A stretch of DNA of 9,966 bases from assembly GCA_005881995.1 (NCBI GenBank), contig VBHV01000573.1:1-9966 (forward strand), in the 5' to 3' direction. This stretch comes from Chloroflexota bacterium. Its GTDB lineage: Bacteria; Chloroflexota; Ktedonobacteria; Ktedonobacterales; Ktedonobacteraceae. The translations under genes were made by a program, and so were the position numbers. This document shows positions 1 through 6,549 of this stretch, one piece after another (the stretch's first letter is position 1; each line of letters opens with the position of its first letter). The notes under the pieces are model-generated. The model was given only the letters and a program-made list of their open reading frames with translations. It was not told the DNA's origin and did no database searches.

Positions 1-768
1 ATTGGCCTCATTGCAGCGATACAGTGCTTGATTGTGCGAAAGTCGGACGCTGTGATTGCTATCTGCCCCGATCTCGAAGGCGCTGTCAAACATATGGCGC
101 CAAACAAAGCGGTCTATATGATTGAAAATGTCGCGGTTGACGAGGCGCTGCCGCCAGCAGATGAACACGCCGCCGGGCGATTACGCCAGCAATGGAAGCT
201 GGGGGATGGCCCGGTCTTGCTGTACACGGGCACCTTTGAAAGTTACCAGGGCATCGAGCTCTTGCTGCGCAGTGTAGCGCCGGTGTGTGCAGAGTTCCCA
301 GCAGCGCGCTATGTGCTGGTAGGTGGTAAGCCCGAACAGGTCGAGAAACAGAAATTGCTGGCACAGGAATTGGCCATTGCGGACCAGGTCTGTTTTGTCG
401 GGCAGCGCCCGCTTGAAGAGATGCCTCAGTACACGGCACTGGCCGATATTTTGCTCAGCCCGCGCAGCGAAGGCACGAATACCCCGCTCAAATTGTATAC
501 CTATTTACGTTCTGGCAAGCCCATTCTGGCTACAGCCATTCATTCACATACACAGATACTCACTGCTCGTATGGCGAAACTGGTAGCGCCTACAGCCGAA
601 GGATTAGCACAGGGTACGCTTGAACTCCTGCGTGATCCGCAGCAGGCCAGGGAGTTGGGCGCGTATGGAAAGTACATCGCTGACGAACATTACAGTTGGC
701 CTGCATTCTTAGAGAAGCATCGCCAGGCATATAGCGAGTTTGCAGGAAAACCTTTAGGGAAAAGATAA
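1..768 (+). CDS. GT4-family glycosyltransferase, 5'-truncated by the window edge
   Basis: C-terminal part of a GT-B fold, GT4-type glycosyltransferase that would transfer a sugar from a nucleotide-sugar donor to a glycan or lipid acceptor in the cytoplasm or at the inner membrane face. The frame is open from base 1, so the gene starts upstream; a TTG at 28 is only an internal codon. The first visible residues (VRKSDAVIAICPDL) resemble the end of the acceptor domain. The donor domain follows: LLYTGTFESYQG, then RYVLVGG, VCFVGQ, and the nucleotide-sugar signature SEGTNTPLKLYTYLRSGKPI at about nt 466-528. In many GT4 enzymes a second Glu sits where this protein has Thr (KLYTYL). I recall related GTNTPLK-type proteins with Ser or Thr there, so this need not mean inactivity. 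About 255 residues are visible. The TAA stop shares its last base with the next ATG (TAATG), implying translational coupling to the methyltransferase. Exact sugar unknown. Confidence 0.88.
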   Translation: MGLIAAIQCLIVRKSDAVIAICPDLEGAVKHMAPNKAVYMIENVAVDEALPPADEHAAGRLRQQWKLGDGPVLLYTGTFESYQGIELLLRSVAPVCAEFPAARYVLVGGKPEQVEKQKLLAQELAIADQVCFVGQRPLEEMPQYTALADILLSPRSEGTNTPLKLYTYLRSGKPILATAIHSHTQILTARMAKLVAPTAEGLAQGTLELLRDPQQARELGAYGKYIADEHYSWPAFLEKHRQAYSEFAGKPLGKR

Positions 769-1559
769 TGGAAAAATACCTGGTTGATTTGTTTGTTGCA
801 TCGGCGCAGGAACAAATGCGAGCGCCGAAGGCACTATTACGGCTATACCTATCCCTATTCAGCCCGCCCCTGGGAAAAACGTTGCGGCTGGATATGGTCA
901 AGGATATGCTCACGGGTCAGGACTTGCATGGGAAGCGTGTGCTGGACGTCGGATGCGGCATTGGCGATCTTTCCTTTCTTCTGGCCCAACGCGGGGCGGA
1001 GGTAATCGGGGTCGAGCTTGACGAGCAGAAAGTAGCGCGCGCCTCCTCCATTGCCCGCAAATGGCATTTTACGGGTTTACGCTTCCTGGCGACGGACGTC
1101 ACAAAGCTTGACCAGATGAGCCTCGGACAGTTTGACGCCATCTTTTGCGTCGCGCTGCTTGAACATATTGCGGATGACACCGCGTTATTGCGCATGATGC
1201 AAGCTATGCTGCGGCCAGGCGGTATCTTTGTACTGGAGGTGCCCAGCGCGCGCCGCAAAACCATCCCGGAAGTCGAGGCGGCCGATGGGCATATGCGCCC
1301 GGGCTACGTTTTTGAAGAGGTGCCGCCCCTCCTGGCCAGTATAGGGCTGCGCATCGTCTACCAGCGCACCATGGACCCGCTTGGACTCAATTATTACTGG
1401 TTTGTCTCGTCGCGGATCGCACGCTCACAAAAGGTGCAGCGCTGGCTCTTCGCGTTGTTAGCGCCGTTCTTTATCTTTCTCATTCGCCTCTCCTCGACGT
1501 TTATCAAACGTCCGGGTGCTGAGCTATGTTTCCTGGCAATCAAAGAAGGAACTCTATAA
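768..1559 (+). CDS. Class I SAM-dependent methyltransferase with hydrophobic C-terminus
   Basis: A 263-residue Rossmann-fold methyltransferase. Motif I is VLDVGCGIG at residues 58-66; the acidic residue ending strand 2 is E83 in VIGVELD, expected to bind the SAM ribose. LATDVTKL (about 107-115) and FDAIFCVALLEHI (about 123-135) match motifs II and III, and LRPGGIFVLEVPS follows as strand 5. The substrate cannot be read from sequence; a sugar, polyprenyl or lipid-linked acceptor is plausible given the glycosyltransferase upstream and the epimerase downstream. The C-terminus is unusual: roughly residues 223-243 form a strongly hydrophobic stretch (LFALLAPFFIFLIRL) followed by a basic segment, which suggests membrane association. 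The ATG at 768 overlaps the previous stop and has an AGGGA ribosome binding site at 756-760, spacing 7. Confidence 0.88.
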   Translation: MEKYLVDLFVASAQEQMRAPKALLRLYLSLFSPPLGKTLRLDMVKDMLTGQDLHGKRVLDVGCGIGDLSFLLAQRGAEVIGVELDEQKVARASSIARKWHFTGLRFLATDVTKLDQMSLGQFDAIFCVALLEHIADDTALLRMMQAMLRPGGIFVLEVPSARRKTIPEVEAADGHMRPGYVFEEVPPLLASIGLRIVYQRTMDPLGLNYYWFVSSRIARSQKVQRWLFALLAPFFIFLIRLSSTFIKRPGAELCFLAIKEGTL

Positions 1560-1584
1560 AAGAAATGAAGTGGAGTAGGGAATA

Positions 1585-2592
1585 ATGCGATGTCTTGTAA
1601 CAGGTGTGGCTGGATTTATCGGCTCGCACCTGGCCGAACGATTGCTTGCTGATGGGCATGAGGTCTGCGGTATCGATGCCTTTATCGACTACTATCCTCG
1701 CTCTTTGAAAGAGCGTAACCTGGAGGGGGCCCGCGCGTGGAAGAACTTCACTTTTGTCGAAGGGAATCTGCTGGATGTGAATTTGTCTCCTTTGCTCGAA
1801 GGAGTGGAATGGGTCTTTCACCAGGCGGCCCAGGCAGGGGTACGCGCCAGTTGGGGACATGAATTTGCTCACTATGTCGATTGTAATATCCTGGCAACGC
1901 AGCGTTTGCTGGAAAGCGCCATACGTGTGAAAACGCTGCGCCGCTTCATCTATGCATCTTCCTCGTCCGTCTATGGTGAGGCAACTGCGCTGCCTGTGCG
2001 GGAAGAATCGAATATGCCCCAGCCTGTCTCGCCTTATGGGGTCACGAAACTGGCGGCGGAGCACCTCTGCACGCTTTATCATCGCAACTTTGGCGTGCCT
2101 ACGGTATCGCTGCGCTATTTCACGGTCTATGGGCCGAGACAGCGACCGGATATGGCCTTCCACCGCTTCTGCAAAGCCATCGTTGAACAGCAGCCTGTGC
2201 GGATCTTTGGAGATGGCTACCAGACGCGCGATTTTACCTACATCTCTGACGTGATTGAGGCGAATGTACGAGCTGCCAGTGTTGACGCCGCCATCGGCCA
2301 GGTAGTAAATATCGCTGGTGGTGCGCGAGTCACGGTGCATACGATCCTCTCGACCTTGCGTGAAATTACTGGCATGCCCGTAACTGTCGAGTGTATTGAA
2401 AAACAGCACGGCGATGTGCGCGATACTTACGCGGACACTACGTTGGCAGAGCGTATCCTCGGCTATTGCCCACAGGTGCAGTTACACGAGGGATTGGCGC
2501 GTGAGTTTGCATACTACGCTGCTTTGCATAAGGTAATGGATGGGGCGAGAAGTACGGCAACCACAAGGCTCGCCACTACTATACGCGATTGA
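1585..2592 (+). CDS. NAD-dependent nucleotide-sugar 4-epimerase (UDP-glucuronate/UDP-glucose epimerase-like)
   Basis: A 335-residue extended short-chain dehydrogenase/reductase, the usual length for this family. It would invert C4 of a UDP-sugar in the cytoplasm and supply precursor for the surrounding glycosyltransferases. The NAD-binding GxxGxxG is GVAGFIG at residues 7-13, and D31 ends strand 2, favouring NAD(H). The catalytic triad is visible: Ser in ASSSSVYG (125-131), then Y151 and K155 in SPYGVTKLAAEHL. DYYPRSLKERNL and YGPRQRPDMAFHRF (182-195) resemble UDP-glucuronate 4-epimerases more than GalE, but WcaG-like enzymes with other substrates share them, so substrate is inferred. IFGDGYQTRDFTYISDV is the conserved substrate-side motif. 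The ATG at 1585 is preceded by GGAG at 1572-1575, spacing 9. It lies 25 bases after the methyltransferase stop, most likely in the same operon. Confidence 0.9.
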   Translation: MRCLVTGVAGFIGSHLAERLLADGHEVCGIDAFIDYYPRSLKERNLEGARAWKNFTFVEGNLLDVNLSPLLEGVEWVFHQAAQAGVRASWGHEFAHYVDCNILATQRLLESAIRVKTLRRFIYASSSSVYGEATALPVREESNMPQPVSPYGVTKLAAEHLCTLYHRNFGVPTVSLRYFTVYGPRQRPDMAFHRFCKAIVEQQPVRIFGDGYQTRDFTYISDVIEANVRAASVDAAIGQVVNIAGGARVTVHTILSTLREITGMPVTVECIEKQHGDVRDTYADTTLAERILGYCPQVQLHEGLAREFAYYAALHKVMDGARSTATTRLATTIRD

Positions 2593-2648
2593 GACTTCCT
2601 GATCTTAGAGCGGACCTGGGGTGGATGAATGGGTAGATAGGTGTGGAA

Positions 2649-3797
2649 ATGAAGGCTTCATCAGAAAAAGATAGAACTCATCAAGCTGTTGCTGCACGTT
2701 ATACGCGCTTACGTGATTTTGGCGCATTTCAACCAGATATCGCCGCGCTTGCAACATGCGAAATTATTGCTGTGAAGCGAGAGGTGACAGATATCGCCGC
2801 GCTTGCGACATGCGCGGTCGCGGCTGTAAATGGCGGTTCATTGCAAGCAGGCTCGGTGGAACGAAAGGATCAGGTCGAGCAGGCAGAGCAGAGAGGCACA
2901 CGAAAAGGCAGCCGAAAAAAGCAGCTCAGTATCTTGATACGCGTGGGTTTGACCCTGCTGCTGTTTGCGCTGCTCTTCAAATCGCTGTCGTGGTCGAGTT
3001 TGTTTGAACTACTGGGCAACGTACGTCGCGCGCTCGTCTCAATGGGATTAATTATCGGCGCGGCCGGTGTTGTGATTAGTTCGTATCTCAGTCACTTTCT
3101 TCCTACGGGTATGGGCGGCGATGCCATCAAGGCCATGTATGTTGGACGGAAGGCGGGCAATACCGGAGGAGCGGCCAGCGCGGTCGTAATGAGCCGTGTC
3201 ACCGGTTTCTTCGGCATGCTTGCTATCGCGACAGTTATACTCATTGTCGAGTATGCTCACTTCTCGCGCACCCTGGTACTCGAGTTTGTCCTGCTCAGTC
3301 TGCTGGTTGGAGGCATGATGTGCGGCGCGCTTCTTTCGGTGACGCTCTTACCCAGGATGTTACCGGGGAAATGGAGTCGGCTTGTTCAATGGAGGGTGTT
3401 TCTCTCGATCACCCGCGTTGGCGATGCGCTGCGGGCGAGTGCAACACGCCCACGTTCCCTGGCAATTGCTACCTTGTTTGGCGTGCTGTTCTGGATTACC
3501 GCCTGTTTGAATTATTACAGCTATGCCATCGCCATTGGCGTCAGTGTGCCACTTTATTTTTACTTCGTGGCTATTCCCTTTGTTTCGCTCGTCACGTTTC
3601 TGCCCATCTCGATTAACGGGTTTGGTGTGCGCGAAAGCGCGTTTGTCTCGCTCTTCGCGACCATGCATATTTCGGCGGCCTCGTCGCTGCTCATCGTCTT
3701 GCTCATGGATGCGCAAGTGATTTTCTTTGGAGTCCTGGGCGGATGTATCTATTTTATGCTGAACAGAAAGAAAACCCTGCAACAGGGGATATTGTAA
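2649..3797 (+). CDS. Flippase-like integral membrane protein, LPG-synthase TM family (UPF0104), apparently internally shortened
   Basis: A 382-residue polytopic membrane protein of the lysylphosphatidylglycerol-synthase transmembrane (AglD/UPF0104-like) family, members of which occur in glycan and glycolipid loci. The signature HFLPTGMGGDAIKAMYVGR (about residues 149-167) matches the family's LPxxxGGDxxRA motif, followed by a VVMSRVTGF segment and several membrane helices; FLPISINGFGVRES is the second family motif. The first about 90 residues are hydrophilic and contain an 18-residue tandem duplication (DIAALATC at 30 and again at 48). After the first predicted helices the family normally has a longer stretch, often with an RW-containing motif, before the LPxxxGGD motif. 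Here VVIS runs almost directly into it, suggesting loss of roughly 40 residues. Start: ATG 2649 with AGGTG at 2639-2643, spacing 5; an in-frame GTG at 2643 is less likely. No lysyltransferase domain is attached. Confidence 0.8.
   Translation: MKASSEKDRTHQAVAARYTRLRDFGAFQPDIAALATCEIIAVKREVTDIAALATCAVAAVNGGSLQAGSVERKDQVEQAEQRGTRKGSRKKQLSILIRVGLTLLLFALLFKSLSWSSLFELLGNVRRALVSMGLIIGAAGVVISSYLSHFLPTGMGGDAIKAMYVGRKAGNTGGAASAVVMSRVTGFFGMLAIATVILIVEYAHFSRTLVLEFVLLSLLVGGMMCGALLSVTLLPRMLPGKWSRLVQWRVFLSITRVGDALRASATRPRSLAIATLFGVLFWITACLNYYSYAIAIGVSVPLYFYFVAIPFVSLVTFLPISINGFGVRESAFVSLFATMHISAASSLLIVLLMDAQVIFFGVLGGCIYFMLNRKKTLQQGIL
2735..2842 (+). repeat. 54-bp in-frame tandem duplication
   Basis: A 26-base stretch at 2735-2760 recurs at 2789-2814 with a single mismatch. 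The period is 54 bases, exactly 18 codons. The remaining parts of the two units have diverged but still share GCTGT at the same offset and a similar peptide (DIAALATC-x3-AV in both). It is therefore an in-frame tandem duplication in the hydrophilic N-terminus of the LPG-TM protein, with the first half of each unit conserved and the second half drifted. Confidence 0.75.
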
Positions 3798-3804
3798 AGA
3801 AGAG

Positions 3805-3822
3805 GCGGCATAGAAATGCCGC
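3805..3822 (+). other. Short GC-rich hairpin after the LPG-TM gene
   Basis: GCGGCAT at 3805-3811 pairs perfectly with ATGCCGC at 3816-3822 around a 4-base AGAA loop, 7 bases after the preceding stop codon. It is followed by six G and then TTAG rather than a T-run, so it is not a canonical intrinsic terminator. It could be a weak terminator, an mRNA-end stabiliser, or a structure affecting translation of the following ORF. Confidence 0.35.
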
Positions 3823-3836
3823 GGGGGGTTAGAAAG

Positions 3837-4040
3837 ATGCATGAACACAATCAATTTCAAAAAACGCCACTTTCGCATCCACCTTTGGGACGGAATGCTT
3901 TGTTATCCGGGTTACCCACGCAGAATCTCCACATACCGGATGGCAGCCAGGAATTAGACGTAGGGGCTAGATTTATGGCGCCCAAAGAACCTACACGATG
4001 CGCTGGATATCTCTTCCTCGCGTTCGCCGTTTCCTTTTGA
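3837..4040 (+). CDS. Small ORF of unknown function; possible frameshifted N-terminus of the adaptor gene
   Basis: A 67-codon open frame from ATG 3837, with a G-run (3823-3828) at ribosome-binding distance; an upstream in-frame ATG at 3816 lies inside a hairpin and is less likely. I recognise no family. The peptide is hydrophilic and His/Asn/Pro-rich at first, then reads QELDVGARFMAP (from nt 3948) and ends in a short hydrophobic tail (YLFLAFAVSF). In the next frame, just ahead of the adaptor's membrane helix, a very similar peptide appears: YQVGTRLIAP. Two explanations fit. This may be the cytoplasmic N-terminus of the HlyD-like adaptor separated from it by a one-base indel, or it may be a truncated duplicate of the adaptor's 5' end. 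The adaptor otherwise lacks a proper start codon upstream of its membrane helix, which favours the first. Low confidence as an independent gene. Confidence 0.35.
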   Translation: MHEHNQFQKTPLSHPPLGRNALLSGLPTQNLHIPDGSQELDVGARFMAPKEPTRCAGYLFLAFAVSF

Positions 4041-4080
4041 TGCTTCGAATTACCAGGTAGGGACCCGATTAATCGCGCCC
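3951..4080 (+). repeat. Imperfect direct repeat around the adaptor 5' end
   Basis: Bases 3951-3983 and 4047-4080 align with 26 of 34 columns identical and a single one-base gap. Both copies encode a VGxRxxAP peptide, in frames that differ by one (VGARFMAP and VGTRLIAP). The offset is 96 bases at the left edge and 97 at the right, so a one-base indel in one copy would account for the frame difference. It may be a remnant tandem duplication. Confidence 0.4.
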
Positions 4081-4134
4081 TCTCAGCGCAGGCGCAAGCG
4101 CATTACAGCCGCGCTGGTTGGCAGTATTCTTCTC

Positions 4135-5130
4135 GTGCTGGTCGCCATAAGTTATGTCGCCTGGAACCTGGTGCAGGGAGCCGTGCCTGCAGTTACCCTA
4201 TACCAGGTGGGTGCGCAAAACGCCTCGCAAGATATCGGTGGGGGCGGCATCGTCTACCCGCGCCAGCAGCTCGACATCTCCTATCCCGTCGCTGAACGCA
4301 TCGTCGGTGTGCTGGTGAAACCAGGGGATCAAATCTCGCTCAACCAGCCGCTCATCCAGCTCGACCCGGCGCAGCTCAATGCGCAAATTCGTCAGGCGGC
4401 GGATGATATGGCGGCGGCGCAGGCCTATCTCAATTCGGTCTCCTCCAGTGGCAATGCAGTGACCATCGCGCAGGCGCAGCAGGCCTTTGTCCTCGCGAAA
4501 AATAAGTACAACGCGTTGATTGCGGAAGCATCTTCGCCGCTTTTGCACAATGGCAATCTCATCTCGCCGCTGAGCGGTGTTGTGACGACCGTGAATGTCA
4601 ATCCGGGAGAGGTCTTTGCTGCGGATACGCCCCTGCTGACGATCATGGACGAGTCCATCGTGATTGTGCATGTCAAGGTGCCATTAGCAAACCTGGGGCA
4701 GGTTCACCTTAATCAGACCGCCCTTGTCACTCCCTCCGCACTGCCGAACCAGCAATTTCACGGGACAGTCACCGCCGTCATCCCCCAAGCTGATCCTCAG
4801 ACGGATACCTTCGAGGTCTGGATAGCGGTGGTGAACGCCGATATGTCTCTCTTACCCGGGATGAGCGCCTATGTCCGTATCCAGTCGTCCCTGAAGGCCA
4901 TGGCGGTTCCGCGCCTGGCAATCCTGGACTCTAATGGTTCCTCCCTGGCCTTTGTTGTGCGCGGTACCCAGGCCTACGCCCGGCAGGTGCATATTGCCGC
5001 GCGTTCATCTGATACCATTCTTATTGACTCCGGACTGTCCGAGGGAGATCGCATCGTCCTGGTCGGGCTGGATCAATTACGCGATGGTGAAACCGTGCAC
5101 GTGACGAGCGTTGAAAGGTGGAGATCGTGA
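4135..5130 (+). CDS. HlyD/RND-type adaptor (membrane fusion) protein, 5' end uncertain
   Basis: An efflux- or secretion-type adaptor anchored in the membrane with its body outside the cytoplasm. Numbering from GTG 4135 (331 residues): first lipoyl half AERIVGVLVKPGDQISLNQP (53-72), a short alpha-helical region (about 78-135), second lipoyl half LISPLSGVVTTVNVNPGEVF (about 142-161), a beta-barrel (FHGTVTAVIPQADPQTDTFE) and a membrane-proximal domain near the end. The GTG is probably not the real start: the frame stays open back to 3964 and encodes RRRKRITAALVGSILLVL directly upstream, a basic flank plus the first half of the signal-anchor helix. No ATG, GTG or TTG lies between 3964 and 4135 in this frame; CTG at 4003 is possible, as is a frameshift from the ORF at 3837-4040. 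The stop overlaps the next gene. No RND pump or ABC transporter is adjacent, so the partner is unknown. Confidence 0.82.
   Translation: MLVAISYVAWNLVQGAVPAVTLYQVGAQNASQDIGGGGIVYPRQQLDISYPVAERIVGVLVKPGDQISLNQPLIQLDPAQLNAQIRQAADDMAAAQAYLNSVSSSGNAVTIAQAQQAFVLAKNKYNALIAEASSPLLHNGNLISPLSGVVTTVNVNPGEVFAADTPLLTIMDESIVIVHVKVPLANLGQVHLNQTALVTPSALPNQQFHGTVTAVIPQADPQTDTFEVWIAVVNADMSLLPGMSAYVRIQSSLKAMAVPRLAILDSNGSSLAFVVRGTQAYARQVHIAARSSDTILIDSGLSEGDRIVLVGLDQLRDGETVHVTSVERWRS
5116..5129 (+). promoter_or_regulatory. Ribosome binding site and GTGA stop/start overlap
   Basis: AGGTGG at 5116-5121, inside the end of the adaptor gene, lies 5 bases before GTG 5127. That GTG overlaps the adaptor's TGA stop (5128-5130), a typical coupled junction. 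It supports GTG 5127 over GTG 5118 (which overlaps the ribosome binding site itself) and ATG 5136 (spacing too long). Confidence 0.55.
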
Positions 5131-6524
5131 GAGCAATGGAGATCATAGGCGGCGATTGGCACGCAGGACAGGCACAAGGCCCTCGAGTCCGCCTCACACC
5201 GTCCATTGTCCCTACGATGGCAGCCTGTATGTTGCTCGCTGCCAGCCTTCTGCCCTGGCTTGATGATCCTCTTGGCGGGCACAACAACGCCTGGCAATTG
5301 CCCATCAATATTGGTTGGCAACTTCCCGTAGCGCTGCCTGCTGTGCTGTCCTTCATATGCAGCTATGGTATGCTTTGCCTGTGCTGCGCTGCCTGCTGTC
5401 TCCTGCTGGGGTGGCCGAACAACAAGCCCAAATTGCTGACCGGCAGCTATTTCACAGCCGGGCTGTTCTGCCTTTTGCCGGTCGCATTCTTTTTGTTGCA
5501 ATATCTGTGCATTGATATGCAGGCTATCAACAGCCTGGCGCAGCACCAGGTACAATGGCTGCTGGTCAGCCGTCACATTGGTTATAGCCTCCCATCGCTG
5601 CGTATTCCTGCCGCGCCATTTACCGTGGACGCCTCCACTATCCAGGGACGTTTCATCCTACTCGTGCAGCAGGTGTCATATGGCCTGCTGCTTCCCTGCC
5701 TGAGCGCGGGCGGCTTGTTTGCCTGTAAACGTCATGCGCAGCCGCGTCCTGTGGGTAAACAGAGCAGGCGTTATGGGCGGCTCATCGTAGGGGCAGCACT
5801 GCTCCTGATTGTGCTTGGGCGTGCCCCGACTGCCATGTTATGCGAACACGAAGCCAGAAATTTGCTCGCGGCAGGGAACTACGCATCCGCTTTAGGCTGG
5901 CTGGATGCCGCGCTTTTCCTTAATCCATCGCTGAACCAGCTTTCCTCCTATCATATCGAGCGCGGCCAGTCATTGTATTACCTGCATGGTGACGAACGCA
6001 GCGATGATAGTCGCACCTATCTCGCCTATACCTATCGCCAGCAGAACGATGACCTGGGCGCGTACCAGGAACTACTCGCTATCTGGCAGAGTCCCACAGC
6101 GGACACAAAGGGCACCAGGCCCTCGTGGGTGATGGACGAGATGAGCCTGACGCTTGCCAAACTCACCGAGTTTACTCATCCGCTGAGTGGCCCGCCACTG
6201 CTGCGCCCAATTGACGACGATAGCGCGCTGCCCTGGCTGGAGCTACTTTCGCAGATAGACCCGACCAATGTGTATGGGCGCTATACCGCCGGACGCATTC
6301 AGTACGACCTGCATAACTACACCATGAGCATCGCCCAGATGAACGCCGTCATCCGCCTCAGCGGCAATACCAATTTGCAATCATCCGCTTACACCTATCT
6401 CGCCCTGAGCGCGGGTGGTCAGGGCAAGTATAGCGACGAACGCAACCTGCTCTTCAAAGCGGTAGCGCTTGATCCCGATTATCACAACAATACTGCGCGC
6501 GAGGCGTTGTCCGGCCTGCATTGA
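5127..6524 (+). CDS. Polytopic membrane protein with C-terminal TPR-like repeats
   Basis: About 465 residues from GTG 5127; I do not recognise a named family. The N-terminal half has about five hydrophobic segments at roughly residues 27-45, 66-96, 104-128, 178-201 and 218-238. The second is strikingly cysteine-rich (MLCLCCAACCLLLGW). The C-terminal 225 residues are soluble and helical with TPR-like spacing: HEARNLLAAGNYASALGWLD, then a TYRQQNDDLGAYQELL unit, then NVYGRYTAGRIQYDLHNYTM and the SSAYTYLALSAGGQGKYSDE unit, ending AVALDPDY, a usual TPR helix-B ending. TPR regions mediate protein-protein contacts, so this could be a scaffold or partner for the co-translated adaptor; that is inference. 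After the last helix the TPR part could lie on either side of the membrane; the basic stretch before helix 5 (KQSRRYGR) favours outside. The gene ends 25 bases before the GT-C gene. Confidence 0.75.
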   Translation: MRAMEIIGGDWHAGQAQGPRVRLTPSIVPTMAACMLLAASLLPWLDDPLGGHNNAWQLPINIGWQLPVALPAVLSFICSYGMLCLCCAACCLLLGWPNNKPKLLTGSYFTAGLFCLLPVAFFLLQYLCIDMQAINSLAQHQVQWLLVSRHIGYSLPSLRIPAAPFTVDASTIQGRFILLVQQVSYGLLLPCLSAGGLFACKRHAQPRPVGKQSRRYGRLIVGAALLLIVLGRAPTAMLCEHEARNLLAAGNYASALGWLDAALFLNPSLNQLSSYHIERGQSLYYLHGDERSDDSRTYLAYTYRQQNDDLGAYQELLAIWQSPTADTKGTRPSWVMDEMSLTLAKLTEFTHPLSGPPLLRPIDDDSALPWLELLSQIDPTNVYGRYTAGRIQYDLHNYTMSIAQMNAVIRLSGNTNLQSSAYTYLALSAGGQGKYSDERNLLFKAVALDPDYHNNTAREALSGLH

Positions 6525-6531
6525 GAATGTC

Positions 6532-6540
6532 AAAGGAGGA
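6532..6540 (+). promoter_or_regulatory. Strong Shine-Dalgarno for the GT-C gene
   Basis: AAAGGAGGA sits 9 bases before ATG 6550 and is the best match to the anti-SD sequence in the window. It fixes the start of the long downstream reading frame. Confidence 0.85.
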
Positions 6541-6549
6541 TTCAAAGAC

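Noticed and set aside
1540..2409. A 289-codon open frame on the minus strand opposite the epimerase gene
   Set aside because: The + strand frame has complete SDR motifs (GxxGxxG, YxxxK) and a ribosome binding site. The antisense product shows no recognisable motif and is best explained as a shadow of codon bias.
3805..3828. Intrinsic terminator separating two operons
   Set aside because: The stem is only 7 bp and is followed by G-runs rather than T-runs, so termination cannot be claimed; kept only as a hairpin.
5331..5399. 14-bp direct repeat GCGCTGCCTGCTGT at 5331-5344 and 5386-5399
   Set aside because: Low-complexity CTG/TGC-rich sequence; the copies are 55 bases apart and read in different frames, consistent with chance in Leu/Ala/Cys-rich membrane coding sequence.
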